Shown piece by piece: positions 54,227 to 62,744 of a stretch of DNA of 64,000 nucleotides; position 1 is the first letter of the stretch; each line of letters begins with the position of its first letter. The stretch is from Pseudomonas sp. PDM18 (GTDB lineage: Bacteria; Pseudomonadota; Gammaproteobacteria; Pseudomonadales; Pseudomonadaceae): contig NZ_JACVBX010000002.1 in NCBI RefSeq assembly GCF_014852585.1, forward strand, positions 434,001 to 498,000, read 5' to 3'. The notes under the pieces are model-generated. The model saw only the letters and a list, made by a program, of their open reading frames with translations, had not been told where the DNA came from and ran no database searches. The position numbers were made by a program, and so were the translations under genes.

Positions 54227-55453
54227 ATGGATATCCAAGCGATGCTCAAGATCCTGGCCACCCAGGATGGTTCGGATCTTTACCTCTCCACCGGTGCGCC
54301 GCCTTGCGCCAAGTTCAACGGGGTACTCAAGCCCCTGACCAACGAGCCGATGAAGGCTGGCGATGTGGCCCGCATCGGTTATGGGCTGATGGATGAGGAA
54401 CAACGCGCGGAATTCGACCGTGAACTGGAAATGAACCTGGCGATTTCCGTCCCCGGCGTTGGTCGTTTCCGTATCAACCTGTTCAAACAGCGCAATGAAG
54501 TGTCCATCGTCGCGCGGAACATCAAGCTGGACATCCCCCTGTTCGCCGACCTGAACTTGCCGGAAGTACTGCTCAAGGTGGTGATGGAGAAGCGCGGCCT
54601 GGTCCTCTTCGTCGGCGGCACCGGCTCGGGCAAGTCCACGTCCCTGGCGGCGCTGATCGACCACCGTAACCGCAACAGCGGCGGCCACATCATCACCATC
54701 GAAGACCCCATCGAGTACGTGCACCGGCACCGCAAGTCGATCATCAACCAGCGCGAAGTAGGCGTGGACACCCGCAGCTTCCACGCCGCGCTGAAGAACA
54801 CCTTGCGCCAGGCGCCGGATGTGATCCTGATTGGAGAGATCCGTGACCGCGAAACCATGGAGCACGCCCTGGCCTTCGCCGATACCGGGCACCTGGCGAT
54901 CTCCACGCTGCACGCAAACAACGCCAACCAGGCGCTGGATCGCATCATCAACTTCTTCCCCGAAGAGCGCCGGCCGCAACTGCTCAACGACCTGGGCAAC
55001 AACCTCAAGGCCTTCGTTTCCCAGCGCCTGGTGCGCACCCAGGACGGTAAGCGCCGCGCTGCGGTAGAGGTGCTGCTGGGCACGGCGACCATCAGCGACA
55101 TCATCAAGCGTGGCGACTTCAGCTCGATCAAGGAGATCATGGACAAGTCCCGTGCCCTCGGTATGCAGACCTTCGACCAGGCGCTGTTCGACCTGGCGGT
55201 GGAAGGGGCGATCACCGAGGAAGAAGCGGTGAAGAACGCAGACTCGGCGAACAACCTGCGTCTGAAGCTCAAGCTGTACAAGGACAACCCGGGGAGCGTC
55301 GGTAGTGCTGTCACTCCCGCAGCAGCCAAGCCAGCCGCGCCGGCTCCGGTTGCACCTCCCATGGCCGCCCAGCCGGTGGAGGCCTCCAGCTGGGGGCTGG
55401 AACTGGCGCTGGAAGAGATCGAGGCGGAAGACGCGGAAAAGCCGGCCGGCTGA
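54227..55453 (+). CDS. PilT/PilU-family type IV pilus retraction ATPase paralogue
   Basis: 408 residues. N-terminal PAS-like domain (about 1-95), then the secretion ATPase core: Walker A GGTGSGKST, Asp box TIEDPIEYVHRHRKSI, Walker B VILIGEIRDRET, and His box STLHANNANQALDRII. The 30-residue C-terminal tail is Ala/Pro-rich (AAAKPAAPAPVAPPMAA) and acidic at its end, unlike canonical PilU. ATG 54227 fits the family start (MDIQAMLKILATQDGSDLYL). No pilT or other pil gene adjoins it, so it is an unlinked third family member or the only PilU here. Confidence 0.85.
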   Translation: MDIQAMLKILATQDGSDLYLSTGAPPCAKFNGVLKPLTNEPMKAGDVARIGYGLMDEEQRAEFDRELEMNLAISVPGVGRFRINLFKQRNEVSIVARNIKLDIPLFADLNLPEVLLKVVMEKRGLVLFVGGTGSGKSTSLAALIDHRNRNSGGHIITIEDPIEYVHRHRKSIINQREVGVDTRSFHAALKNTLRQAPDVILIGEIRDRETMEHALAFADTGHLAISTLHANNANQALDRIINFFPEERRPQLLNDLGNNLKAFVSQRLVRTQDGKRRAAVEVLLGTATISDIIKRGDFSSIKEIMDKSRALGMQTFDQALFDLAVEGAITEEEAVKNADSANNLRLKLKLYKDNPGSVGSAVTPAAAKPAAPAPVAPPMAAQPVEASSWGLELALEEIEAEDAEKPAG

Positions 55454-55472
55454 TAAGCCGCCAACTGAACGG

Positions 55473-55500
55473 AAAAAGCCTCGGCATGCCGGGGCTTTTT
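55473..55500 (+). terminator. Rho-independent terminator after pilU-like gene
   Basis: AAAAAGCC-T-CGGCATGCCG-G-GGCTTTTT, a stem with one internal mismatch and a T run, 20 bases beyond the stop codon. Confidence 0.9.
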
Positions 55501-55532
55501 CATGGGCACGGATTTACCTGTAGGACAGGTTC

Positions 55533-55568
55533 GTAGGGCGCATAACGCGCCAGCGTTATCCGCCCTAC
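55533..55568. repeat. GTAGGGCG...GCCCTAC palindrome (copy 3)
   Basis: Arms GTAGGGCGCATAACGC and GCGTTATCCGCCCTAC pair at 15 of 16 positions. Located between the convergent pilU-like and porin genes. Same family as 4749-4784. Confidence 0.85.
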
Positions 55569-55587
55569 GGACGGCAATCGGCGGTGA

Positions 55588-56838
55588 CTACAGCAGCGAC
55601 AGCGGATAACTGATAATCAGCCGGTTCTCGTCGAAGCTGTTGGTGCTGCCCCAGTTGCGGCGCATCGTGGAGTTGCGCCATTTGACGTTCAACGTCTTGA
55701 AGGTGCCGCTCTGCACGGTGTAGGCCAGCTCGCTCTCGCGCCCCCACTCACAGCCGTCGTCGGTGCTGGCGTTGTGCACATCCCGGCCCTGGATGTAGCG
55801 GTTCATCAGGGTCAGGCCTGGAACGCCGAACGCGGCGAAGTCGTAGTCATGGCGCAACTGCCAGGAGCGCTCCTTCGCGCTCTCGTAGCTGGCGGTATAG
55901 CTGTCGTTGGCCAGGGTGCCGCCGCTGGTGCCGTTGACGCGGAACCACTCGTCCTCGCCCATGACCCTCTGCAAGCCGAGATAGAAGGTGCTCGCGCCGT
56001 ATTTGGCCGAGAACATTCCGGAGAAGGTGCGGTTGTCCAGGTCGCCGGCGCGGGCGCTGCCATCCTCCTTGCCCCAGAAGTAGCCGATATTCGCACCGAG
56101 CACCCAATTGCCCAGCGGCTGGCTGTGCTGCAGTTGCAGGTATTGCTGCTGGTAGATGTCCTTTAGTTGCGCGTTCCACAGGCCGACCAGGGTGCGGTCG
56201 CCGTTGAAGCGGTACTCGCCGCCGGCGAAGTTGAAGCGATCCGAGGTGAAGGCCGGGCGGTTGAAGAGTGCCATGTCTTCCATGCTCGCGTCGTTGCGCG
56301 GGCTGTTCTGGCGGAACTGGCCTCCGTAGAGGGTCAGGCCGTTGATTTCCTTCGAGGTGACCTGCGCGCCCTGGAAGGTCTGCGGCAGCGAGCGGCCGTC
56401 GTCCGAGCGCAGGATCGGCAGTACCACCATCCATTCACCAGCCTTGAATTCGGTCTTCGAGACCTTGGCCTTGCCGGCGACCGCCAGGCGACCGAAGTCG
56501 TCGGCGGGGCTACCGTCGCCGTGGGTTGGTAGCAACTGGGTGCCGGCGGTGCCCTTGCCGCCGTCGAGCTTCAGGCTGTACAGCCCAAGCACGTCCAGGC
56601 CCAGCCCGACCGTACCCTGGGTGTAGCCAGAGCGGGCGTCGAGGATGAAGTTCTGGGTCCACTCCTCAGCCTTGTTCTGCCGGGCTGTGCCGACGTAGTC
56701 GCGGTTCATGTAGAAGTTGCGCAGCAGCAGGCTGGTCTTGGCGTCTTCGAGAAACCCGCCTTCCTCGGCGTGGGCCAGGGCGGGCAGGGTGGGTAGAAGG
56801 CAGGCGCTGATGGTGAAGTGGGGCAGGTGGCGGAGCAT
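55588..56838 (-). CDS. OprD-family outer-membrane porin (second)
   Basis: 416 residues with a signal peptide (1-24, ending LAHA). Hallmarks: LLLRNFYMNRDYVGTARQNK, EWTQNFILDARSGYTQGTVG, DFAAFGVPGLTLMNRYIQG and a barrel end ISYPLSLL. About the same length as the OprD-type protein at 49808 but clearly diverged. ATG 56838. The leader and a candidate upstream small ORF lie at 56839-57060. Substrate unknown. Confidence 0.92.
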   Translation of the reverse strand: MLRHLPHFTISACLLPTLPALAHAEEGGFLEDAKTSLLLRNFYMNRDYVGTARQNKAEEWTQNFILDARSGYTQGTVGLGLDVLGLYSLKLDGGKGTAGTQLLPTHGDGSPADDFGRLAVAGKAKVSKTEFKAGEWMVVLPILRSDDGRSLPQTFQGAQVTSKEINGLTLYGGQFRQNSPRNDASMEDMALFNRPAFTSDRFNFAGGEYRFNGDRTLVGLWNAQLKDIYQQQYLQLQHSQPLGNWVLGANIGYFWGKEDGSARAGDLDNRTFSGMFSAKYGASTFYLGLQRVMGEDEWFRVNGTSGGTLANDSYTASYESAKERSWQLRHDYDFAAFGVPGLTLMNRYIQGRDVHNASTDDGCEWGRESELAYTVQSGTFKTLNVKWRNSTMRRNWGSTNSFDENRLIISYPLSLL

Positions 56839-56951
56839 GGGTGTTCCCTCGGCATTCTTGTCGTTGTTCTAGGCGAACGGGGTCCTCCGCGCGGCTCTGT
56901 CGGGAGCGGCGGATGCTGAACGATGGTGATCAGCTGGCGTGGATCAGGCGA

Positions 56952-57032
56952 TCAGCCAGGCGCGACGGGAATGGGGGGAGGGTCGGTATGGGGGATGCAC
57001 GCGCGCAGGCGTGCCAGGGAGAGCATGAGCAT
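56952..57032 (-). CDS. Candidate 26-residue leader peptide upstream of porin
   Basis: The minus-strand ATG at 57032 follows AAGAAAGGA by 8 bases, a far better ribosome site than chance would give. The peptide begins MLMLSLARLRAC and continues IPHTDPPPIPVAPG before TGA. It has a hydrophobic/basic start, one Cys and a PPP run, which can stall ribosomes. It ends 113 bases before the porin ATG on the same strand, so it could be an attenuating leader. No homologue was recognised. Confidence 0.4.
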   Translation of the reverse strand: MLMLSLARLRACIPHTDPPPIPVAPG

Positions 57033-57129
57033 GTGAACGGTCCTTTCTTATAGTTGTTGGCGCCGCATCGAGGCGGCGGCTTGGACCATAGTGGTGGTCC
57101 GTGACGGCTCGCCGCAATTCACCCAAGGC

Positions 57130-57159
57130 TTAATTGTTCGCTGTTCGAACATGAATTAA
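57130..57159. promoter_or_regulatory. Candidate operator TGTTCGAACA in divergent region
   Basis: A perfect 10-bp palindrome TGTTCGAACA (57142-57151) within a larger imperfect inverted repeat with TTAATT at one end and AATTAA at the other, in the AT-richer part of the gap. The regulator is unknown. Confidence 0.45.
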
Positions 57160-57355
57160 CCAAACGGAACATTTCTCCGCCAGCATTGCGGTTAGGATGC
57201 CTGCAACAACGCCGTGCGGGACTCTTATTGCCCGGCCTTCCAGCGGACCCGCGAGGTGTTCCCGGCGCGGCGTGGCGGATTCTTTCTCCGGTGCGTCCTG
57301 CTAGGCTTTCGAACTCCCCGCGCCAGCCGCATCTGCCGATTGAATCCGTGAGTCG

Positions 57356-58240
57356 ATGAGTACCAGCCAATCGCCGTTGTCCGGCGTCCACCAGCCCTTC
57401 AAGGGCATCCTGCTCATCGTCCTGGCGACCTTCCTGTTCTCCAGCCACGACGCGCTGTCCAAGTACCTGGCGAGCATCTATCCCATCGTCATGGTGGTGT
57501 GGGCGCGCTATGTGGTGCACACGCTGCTGATGGCGGGCATCTTCCTGCCGCGCGCCGGCCTCGCTGTGCTGCGTACGCGCCATCCATTCCTGCAGACGGC
57601 CCGCGCGCTGTGCCTGCTCGGCACCAGCTTCCTGTTCACCACCGGCCTGCAGTACATCCCGCTGGCCGAGGCGACCTCGGTGAACTTCCTCGCGCCGCTG
57701 CTGGTGACGGCGCTTTCAGTGCCGCTGCTGGGCGAACGTGTCAGCGCTGGCCAGTGGGCTGCGGTGCTGGTGGGATTTGTCGGCGTGCTGATCATCGTTC
57801 ACCCCGGCGGCGATCTCTTCACCCCGGCGGTGCTGCTGCCGTTCGGCTCGGCGCTGTGCTTCAGCTTCTACCAGTTGCTGACGCGCAAGCTCAGCCAGGT
57901 GGACAGCCCGACCACCAGCAACTTCTTCGCTGGGCTGTGCAACACCCTGATCGTCAGCGCGCTGGTGCCGTTCTTCTGGCAATGGCCGGGGTTGGTGCAT
58001 GGCCTGATGATGCTGGCCCTGGGTACCTGCGGGATGACCGCGCACCTGTTCCTGACCCAGGCCTTCAAGCATGCCGCGCCGGCGCTGCTGGCGCCGTTCA
58101 GCTATTGCCAGATTGTCTTCGCGGGACTGCTGGGCTTGGTGATCTTCGGCCATACGCCGGAGCCGTCGGCGTTGCTGGGTATCGCGGTGATCTGCGGTAG
58201 CGGGCTGGCGGCGGCGTGGTTGCAGAGCCGCAAAAGGTAA
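57356..58240 (+). CDS. EamA/DMT-family exporter
   Basis: 294 residues, ten hydrophobic helices in two EamA repeats (FKGILLIVLATFLFSSHDAL; LPFGSALCFSFYQLLTRKLS). Similar to RarD/YdcZ-type metabolite exporters. ATG 57356. The XRE regulator downstream is convergent, so this is a single gene. Substrate not deducible. Confidence 0.88.
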   Translation: MSTSQSPLSGVHQPFKGILLIVLATFLFSSHDALSKYLASIYPIVMVVWARYVVHTLLMAGIFLPRAGLAVLRTRHPFLQTARALCLLGTSFLFTTGLQYIPLAEATSVNFLAPLLVTALSVPLLGERVSAGQWAAVLVGFVGVLIIVHPGGDLFTPAVLLPFGSALCFSFYQLLTRKLSQVDSPTTSNFFAGLCNTLIVSALVPFFWQWPGLVHGLMMLALGTCGMTAHLFLTQAFKHAAPALLAPFSYCQIVFAGLLGLVIFGHTPEPSALLGIAVICGSGLAAAWLQSRKR

Positions 58241-58262
58241 ACCCTGCAGTAGCGAGCCGTTG

Positions 58263-59081
58263 CTACTCGATTTCGAACAGACCATGGCGGATCGGCCCGA
58301 CCTGTAGACGCTGGCGCACGTCATCGTCGATGCGTGGATCGTCCGGCTGGTAAAGCTTCACCTGGCGATAGGCGCTGATGCGGTTGATCTCCGGGCCCAG
58401 GTATTCCCAGACCACCCGGGTGCAGGCCGGAGTGCGCCGGTCGCCGCTGGAGACGCCGGTCTTCAGCCCGTTGAGGCGGGTGATGCGGCTCTTGAAGCTG
58501 GGGATGAGGATGGTCTGGCTCATTTCGTTGATGGTGAGCGACTCGTAGTCCAACAGGAACACTCGATCCTGCAGTTGGAAGGCCGCGCCCAGGTAGCGGC
58601 AGCGCACCCAGTCCTCAGCCTGCACGTCGGTGCTGCTGGAGCGTTCCTGGCGCTCCTGGCGCTCGAAGAGGAAGTTGCCGTCCTGCTCGTACAGATGCAC
58701 CAGCGACAGCAGGATCGAGCCGGGCACCGACATGCAGTTGGAATATTCGAAGTAGTAGCCGCAGTAACGCGACAAGTTTCCCGCGTGGTCGCGCAGCGGG
58801 CGGAGCATTTCCATCAGCGGGTCGTCGCGCTGCACGTTGGCCGTCGAGGTCCCCCGTGCGCCGATCAGGCGGGTGAACTGATCCGGCGGCAATTGCAGCT
58901 CGTAGTCCTCGACGCCGAAGAAGTCGCCGATGCGCTTGAGGTTGTAAGCCGTGGGCTGGCTCTGCCCGCCAAGGTACTTGTTGAACTGCGCGCGATTGAT
59001 CGAGAGCTTGCGGCAAACCTCCGAGATAGAGCGGTAGTGAGCGCATAGCAGCTTGAGGTTTGGGCCGAGATTTTCGGACAT
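58263..59081 (-). CDS. XRE-type helix-turn-helix regulator with unknown C-terminal domain
   Basis: 272 residues. The first ~70 residues form a Cro/CI helix-turn-helix (ISEVCRKLSINRAQFNKYLG, QSQPTAYNLKRIGDFFGVED). The remaining ~200 residues carry no named domain that I recognise; conserved-looking parts are GYYFEYSNCMSVPGSILLSL and FLLDYESLTINEMSQTILIP. Divergent from the AGCS symporter gene, with 168 bases between them, so regulation of amino acid uptake is possible. Ligand unknown. Confidence 0.8.
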   Translation of the reverse strand: MSENLGPNLKLLCAHYRSISEVCRKLSINRAQFNKYLGGQSQPTAYNLKRIGDFFGVEDYELQLPPDQFTRLIGARGTSTANVQRDDPLMEMLRPLRDHAGNLSRYCGYYFEYSNCMSVPGSILLSLVHLYEQDGNFLFERQERQERSSSTDVQAEDWVRCRYLGAAFQLQDRVFLLDYESLTINEMSQTILIPSFKSRITRLNGLKTGVSSGDRRTPACTRVVWEYLGPEINRISAYRQVKLYQPDDPRIDDDVRQRLQVGPIRHGLFEIE

Positions 59082-59249
59082 TCGTGCCAGGTCCAGGTGA
59101 TGCGAGTGGCGCCATTATAGCGTCAACTAGCATCAATTCGTAACAAGCCGCGAAATTGTTTCGAGACGCTTCGGGCGCAACCATGCGCCCCCAGTGAGCG
59201 GGCCAGCCCCAGGTCCGTGCTCCCACAATAACAATCGAGGCCCCAGCAC

Positions 59250-60692
59250 ATGCTCGACGCGATCAACGATTTCCTCTCCGGGAAAGTCCTCATCGTCCTC
59301 ATCGTAGGACTCGGTGCGTACTTCACCATCCGCTCCCGCTTCGTCCAGTTCCGCCATTTCGGCCATATGTTCGGCGTGTTCAAGGAGTCGATCCGCGGCC
59401 AATCCGGCCAGCTGAGCTCGTTCCAGGCCTTGATGCTGAGCCTCGCCGGCCGCGTGGGCGCTGGTAACATCGCCGGTGTCGGCATCGCCGTGACCTTGGG
59501 TGGTCCCGGTGCCGTGTTCTGGATGTGGGTCACCGCACTGGTGGGCATGTCCAGCAGCTTCTTCGAGTGCACCCTGGCCCAGGTCTACAAGCGCAGCGAC
59601 GGCGACGGCCTGTACCGTGGCGGCCCGGCCTACTACATCCAGCACGGTCTGAAGCTGCGCTGGATGGCCATGACTTTCGCTGTCCTGCTGCTGGTCACCT
59701 ACGGCTTCGCCTTCAACGGCCTGCAAGCCTTTACCGTGACCCACTCGCTGCAGAACGCCTTCGACATCCCGGTCCTGTACTCGGGCATCGCCCTGGCCGT
59801 GCTGCTGGCCGTGGTGTTCTTCGGCGGCATCCAGCGCATCGCCGCCGTGTCCGACCTGCTGGTACCGGTCAAGACCTTGGCCTACATCGCCGTGACCCTG
59901 TACGTGATCGTCACCCAGATCGAACTGGTGCCGGGCATGCTGACCACCATCGTGAAGAGTGCCTTCGGCCTGGAACCGGCCTTCGCCGGACTGCTGGGCG
60001 CGGCCATCGTGATGGGCGTGAAGCGTGGCGTGTTCGCCAACGAAGCCGGCCTGGGCAGTGCGCCGAACGTGGCTGCCGTTGCCGCCGTGCGTCACCCGGC
60101 GTCCCAGGGCGTGGTCCAGGCGTTCAGCGTGTTCCTCGACACCTTCGTCATCTGCACCTGCACTGCGCTGCTGATCCTGCTCTCGGGCTTCTACACCCCC
60201 GGCTTCGAAGGCGACGGTATCACCCTGACCCAGAACTCGCTGGCCGCGGTGGTCGGTGACTGGGGCCGCATCTTCGTCAGCGTCGCGCTGTCGCTGTTCG
60301 TGTTCACCTGCATCACCTACAACTACTACCTCGGAGAGAACGCCCTGCAGTTCATCGTTGGCCGCAGCCGCTCCGCGCTGATCGCCTTCCGCGTTCTGGT
60401 GCTGGGCCTGATCCTCTGGGGCTCGATGCAGAACCTGGGCACCGTGTTCGCCTTCGCCGACATCACCATGACCTGCCTGGCCTTCGTCAACCTGGTGGCC
60501 CTGGCGATGCTGATCAAGACCGGCCTGCGCGTGATGCGCGACTACGACGAGCAGCGCGCCGCCGGCATCGAGCGGCCAGTGTTCGACGCCAGCAAGTTCG
60601 CCGACCTGGACATCGACCACGACGCCTGGCGCGACGCGCACAAGATCAACTCGACCGCTCCGGCCCACGGCAGCCTGCCGGCTCAGGGCTGA
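59250..60692 (+). CDS. Sodium:alanine/glycine symporter, AGCS family
   Basis: 480 residues with about eleven helices. Family hallmarks: LSLAGRVGAGNIAGVGIAVT, GGPGAVFWMWVTALVGMSSS and KRGVFANEAGLGSAPNVAAV. It imports small neutral amino acids with Na+ (AlsT/DagA type). ATG 59250; the ribosome site is weak (ATCGAGG). A strong terminator follows at 60744. Confidence 0.93.
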   Translation: MLDAINDFLSGKVLIVLIVGLGAYFTIRSRFVQFRHFGHMFGVFKESIRGQSGQLSSFQALMLSLAGRVGAGNIAGVGIAVTLGGPGAVFWMWVTALVGMSSSFFECTLAQVYKRSDGDGLYRGGPAYYIQHGLKLRWMAMTFAVLLLVTYGFAFNGLQAFTVTHSLQNAFDIPVLYSGIALAVLLAVVFFGGIQRIAAVSDLLVPVKTLAYIAVTLYVIVTQIELVPGMLTTIVKSAFGLEPAFAGLLGAAIVMGVKRGVFANEAGLGSAPNVAAVAAVRHPASQGVVQAFSVFLDTFVICTCTALLILLSGFYTPGFEGDGITLTQNSLAAVVGDWGRIFVSVALSLFVFTCITYNYYLGENALQFIVGRSRSALIAFRVLVLGLILWGSMQNLGTVFAFADITMTCLAFVNLVALAMLIKTGLRVMRDYDEQRAAGIERPVFDASKFADLDIDHDAWRDAHKINSTAPAHGSLPAQG

Positions 60693-60743
60693 CACTCCGC
60701 TGACCCGATCCTCGGGGCCTGATCCCAGGATCAAGGTCTGACA

Positions 60744-60778
60744 CGCAAGGCCGGGACTTCTCCCGGCCTTGCGGTTTA
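60744..60778 (+). terminator. Rho-independent terminator after AGCS gene
   Basis: Perfect 12-bp stem CGCAAGGCCGGG / CCCGGCCTTGCG with a 6-base loop, followed by GTTTAT. The T tract is short but the stem is very stable. Confidence 0.88.
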
Positions 60779-60808
60779 TCCTGTGAACTTTCCTGCAAGA
60801 GCACTGGC

Positions 60809-61798
60809 ATGCGTCGCGTGAAGAACCTCTTCGTCCTCTATACCGGCGGCACCATCGGCATGCTGCAGACCGCCGAGGGCCTGGCGCCGGCTGGCGGTTT
60901 CGAAGCGCGCATGCGCGAACAACTGCAAGGCCATGGCGAGATTCGCCTCGACTGGTCCTTCGCCGAGCTGCAACCGCTGCTCGACAGCGCCAACATGACC
61001 CAGGCCAACTGGCTGGCCATGCGCGACGCCATCGTCCATGCGGTGGAGCAGGGCGGCCATTACGGCGTGCTGGTGCTGCACGGCACCGACACGCTGGCCT
61101 ACAGCGCCGCGGCGTTATCGTTCCTGCTGCTGGGGCTGGACGTTCCGGTGATCCTGACTGGCTCCATGCAGCCAATGGGCGCGCCGGGCAGCGATGCATT
61201 GGGCAACCTGCTGGGCGCACTGAAGGCGCTGGAAACCGGCATCGAGCCGGGTGTCTGGCTGTATTTCAATGGCGAGCTGATGCATGGCGCCCGCGTGACC
61301 AAGCTGCGCAGCGATGCCTTCGATGCTTTCGCCGTGCTGCCGCGTGAGCGCCAGGGTGTGCGCGCCGAGTCACTGCCAGCCGAACTGAGCTACCGACAGC
61401 CACGCCAGGCGGTGAACCTCGCGGTTCTGCCGCTGTTCCCCGGTCTACGCGCCGAACACCTGCGCGCGTTGCTGGGTAGCGGCGTTCAGGCGCTGCTGCT
61501 GGAGTGTTTCGGTAGTGGCACCGGCCCTTCGGACAACGAAGACCTGCTGGCTGCGCTGCGCGAAGCCCACGCCCGCGGCGTGGTGCTGGCTGCGATCAGC
61601 CAGTGCCCCCAGGGCCACGTGGCCTTCGACGTTTATGCCGCCGGCAGCCGCCTGCGCGATGCCGGGTTGGTATCCGGTGGTGGCATGACCCGCGAGGCGG
61701 CGCTCGGCAAGCTGTTCAGCTTGCTGGGTTGCGGCCTGCCGGCTACGGAAGTGGAGCGGCTATTCGTCCTCGACCTGTGCGGCGAGCGCGTCGATTGA
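60809..61798 (+). CDS. ansA: Type I (cytoplasmic) L-asparaginase
   Basis: 329 residues, no signal peptide. The first active-site Thr is in FVLYTGGTIGM and the second in VLHGTDTLAYSA with the conserved Asp; Lys follows in MTREAALGKL. It hydrolyses asparagine to aspartate and ammonia. ATG 60809, with weak GCAAGAG upstream. It ends before a palindromic terminator shared with the convergent response regulator. Confidence 0.93.
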   Translation: MRRVKNLFVLYTGGTIGMLQTAEGLAPAGGFEARMREQLQGHGEIRLDWSFAELQPLLDSANMTQANWLAMRDAIVHAVEQGGHYGVLVLHGTDTLAYSAAALSFLLLGLDVPVILTGSMQPMGAPGSDALGNLLGALKALETGIEPGVWLYFNGELMHGARVTKLRSDAFDAFAVLPRERQGVRAESLPAELSYRQPRQAVNLAVLPLFPGLRAEHLRALLGSGVQALLLECFGSGTGPSDNEDLLAALREAHARGVVLAAISQCPQGHVAFDVYAAGSRLRDAGLVSGGGMTREAALGKLFSLLGCGLPATEVERLFVLDLCGERVD

Positions 61799-61825
61799 TC
61801 GACTGATTGACTGGCTGAAAAACAA

Positions 61826-61846
61826 CGCGCCCCGCTCAGGGGCGCG
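61826..61846. terminator. Terminator hairpin between ansA and response regulator
   Basis: CGCGCCCC/GGGGCGCG perfect stem with loop GCTCA. It overlaps the last codons of the response regulator gene; the minus strand continues with TTGTTTTTC, so it probably terminates that gene. Confidence 0.75.
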
Positions 61847-62462
61847 CTTCTTCCACCGGCACGTTGAGCACCTCGCGCACCAGCATGGCGATGCTGCTCA
61901 CGCCCATCTTTTCCTTGATCTTGGTGCGGTGTACATCGACCGTCTTGACGCTGATGTTCAGCTCGCGGGCGATGACCTTGCTGGCCTTGCCGTCCACCAC
62001 CATCATCAGGATTTCCCGCTCCCTCCCGGTGAGCAGGTCGAGCTTGTGCTGCAGGTTCTGCTTCTGCTCCTGGCCCGCATGCACCTGCACGGCGCTCTTT
62101 AGCGCGGCCTGGATGCGGTCCAGCATCTGCTGCGGGTTATAGGGCTTCTCGACGAAATCCAGCGCGCCGTTCTTCATCGCCTTCACCGACATCGGGATAT
62201 CGCCGTGGGCGGTGACGAAGATGGTCGGCAGGTTGATGCCCTTGTCGTTGAGCATCTCCTGCAGCTGGAAGCCGCTGGTCTCGGGCATGCGCACGTCGAG
62301 CACCAAGCAGGCGGGGAGTCTGGGGTCGTATTCGCGCAGGAACTCCTCGGCGCCGCCAAAGCAAAGCGATTCGATGCTGACCGATTCGAGCAGCCAGGCG
62401 AGGGAGGTGCGCAGGTCCTTGTCGTCGTCGACGATGTAGACCACGGGTTTTCTAGCTTCCAT
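61836..62462 (-). CDS. FixJ-type response regulator
   Basis: 208 residues. Receiver with Asp12-14 acidic pocket (VDDDKDLRTS), phospho-acceptor Asp56 (LVLDVRMPETSG) and Lys106 (FVEKPYNP); LuxR/FixJ helix-turn-helix in the last 65 residues (LTGREREILMMVVDGKASKV). Similar in build to StyR/TodT and to ErcR/ExaE-type regulators of aromatic or alcohol catabolism. No kinase gene adjoins it on this side of the window. Divergent from the flavin reductase/catA genes, with a 282-base gap. The leader is A-rich (ATAAGAAAGAAAG). Confidence 0.87.
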   Translation of the reverse strand: MEARKPVVYIVDDDKDLRTSLAWLLESVSIESLCFGGAEEFLREYDPRLPACLVLDVRMPETSGFQLQEMLNDKGINLPTIFVTAHGDIPMSVKAMKNGALDFVEKPYNPQQMLDRIQAALKSAVQVHAGQEQKQNLQHKLDLLTGREREILMMVVDGKASKVIARELNISVKTVDVHRTKIKEKMGVSSIAMLVREVLNVPVEEARP

Positions 62463-62744
62463 CAGGCGTTGCCACTTTCTTTCTTATCGTTGTGAAGCTG
62501 CACGTAGGCCGCGTACGCCGGGCTTTTGCCGCGGTCGTCGGAATGGCATGACCCGGAGCATACCCATAGTCGCCGGTGCTGACGATAAAGAAACCACCTA
62601 GATGACTAGCGGCCTGCCCCTCAACGCGTGGTGATCGTCTGAATATGGCGCGCCGCCGCGCTGCCCTACGCTGGCCCCATACAAGAAAGGCCGGGCGTGC
62701 CGGCCACTCCAGCACATGCCACTCCGGCAAATAGGAGCGAAGAA

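Larger units (their letters stand above)
56839..57355. other. Divergent intergenic region between OprD-like porin and EamA exporter
   Basis: 517 bases. It contains a candidate 26-residue ORF (56952-57032, minus) with a good ribosome site, and a palindromic candidate operator at 57130-57159. The remaining sequence is unremarkable. Confidence 0.6.

Noticed and set aside
56952-57032. Interpretation of the 26-codon ORF as a PqqA precursor peptide
   Set aside because: It lacks the Glu-x3-Tyr core that PqqE cross-links.
59133-61220. A 695-codon open frame on the minus strand
   Set aside because: Antisense shadow of the AGCS symporter and asparaginase genes, both of which have clear family motifs.
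62540-62560. Sigma-54-like sequence TGGCATGACCCGGAGC upstream of the flavin reductase
   Set aside because: Spacing from GG places AG, not the required GC, at the -12 position.
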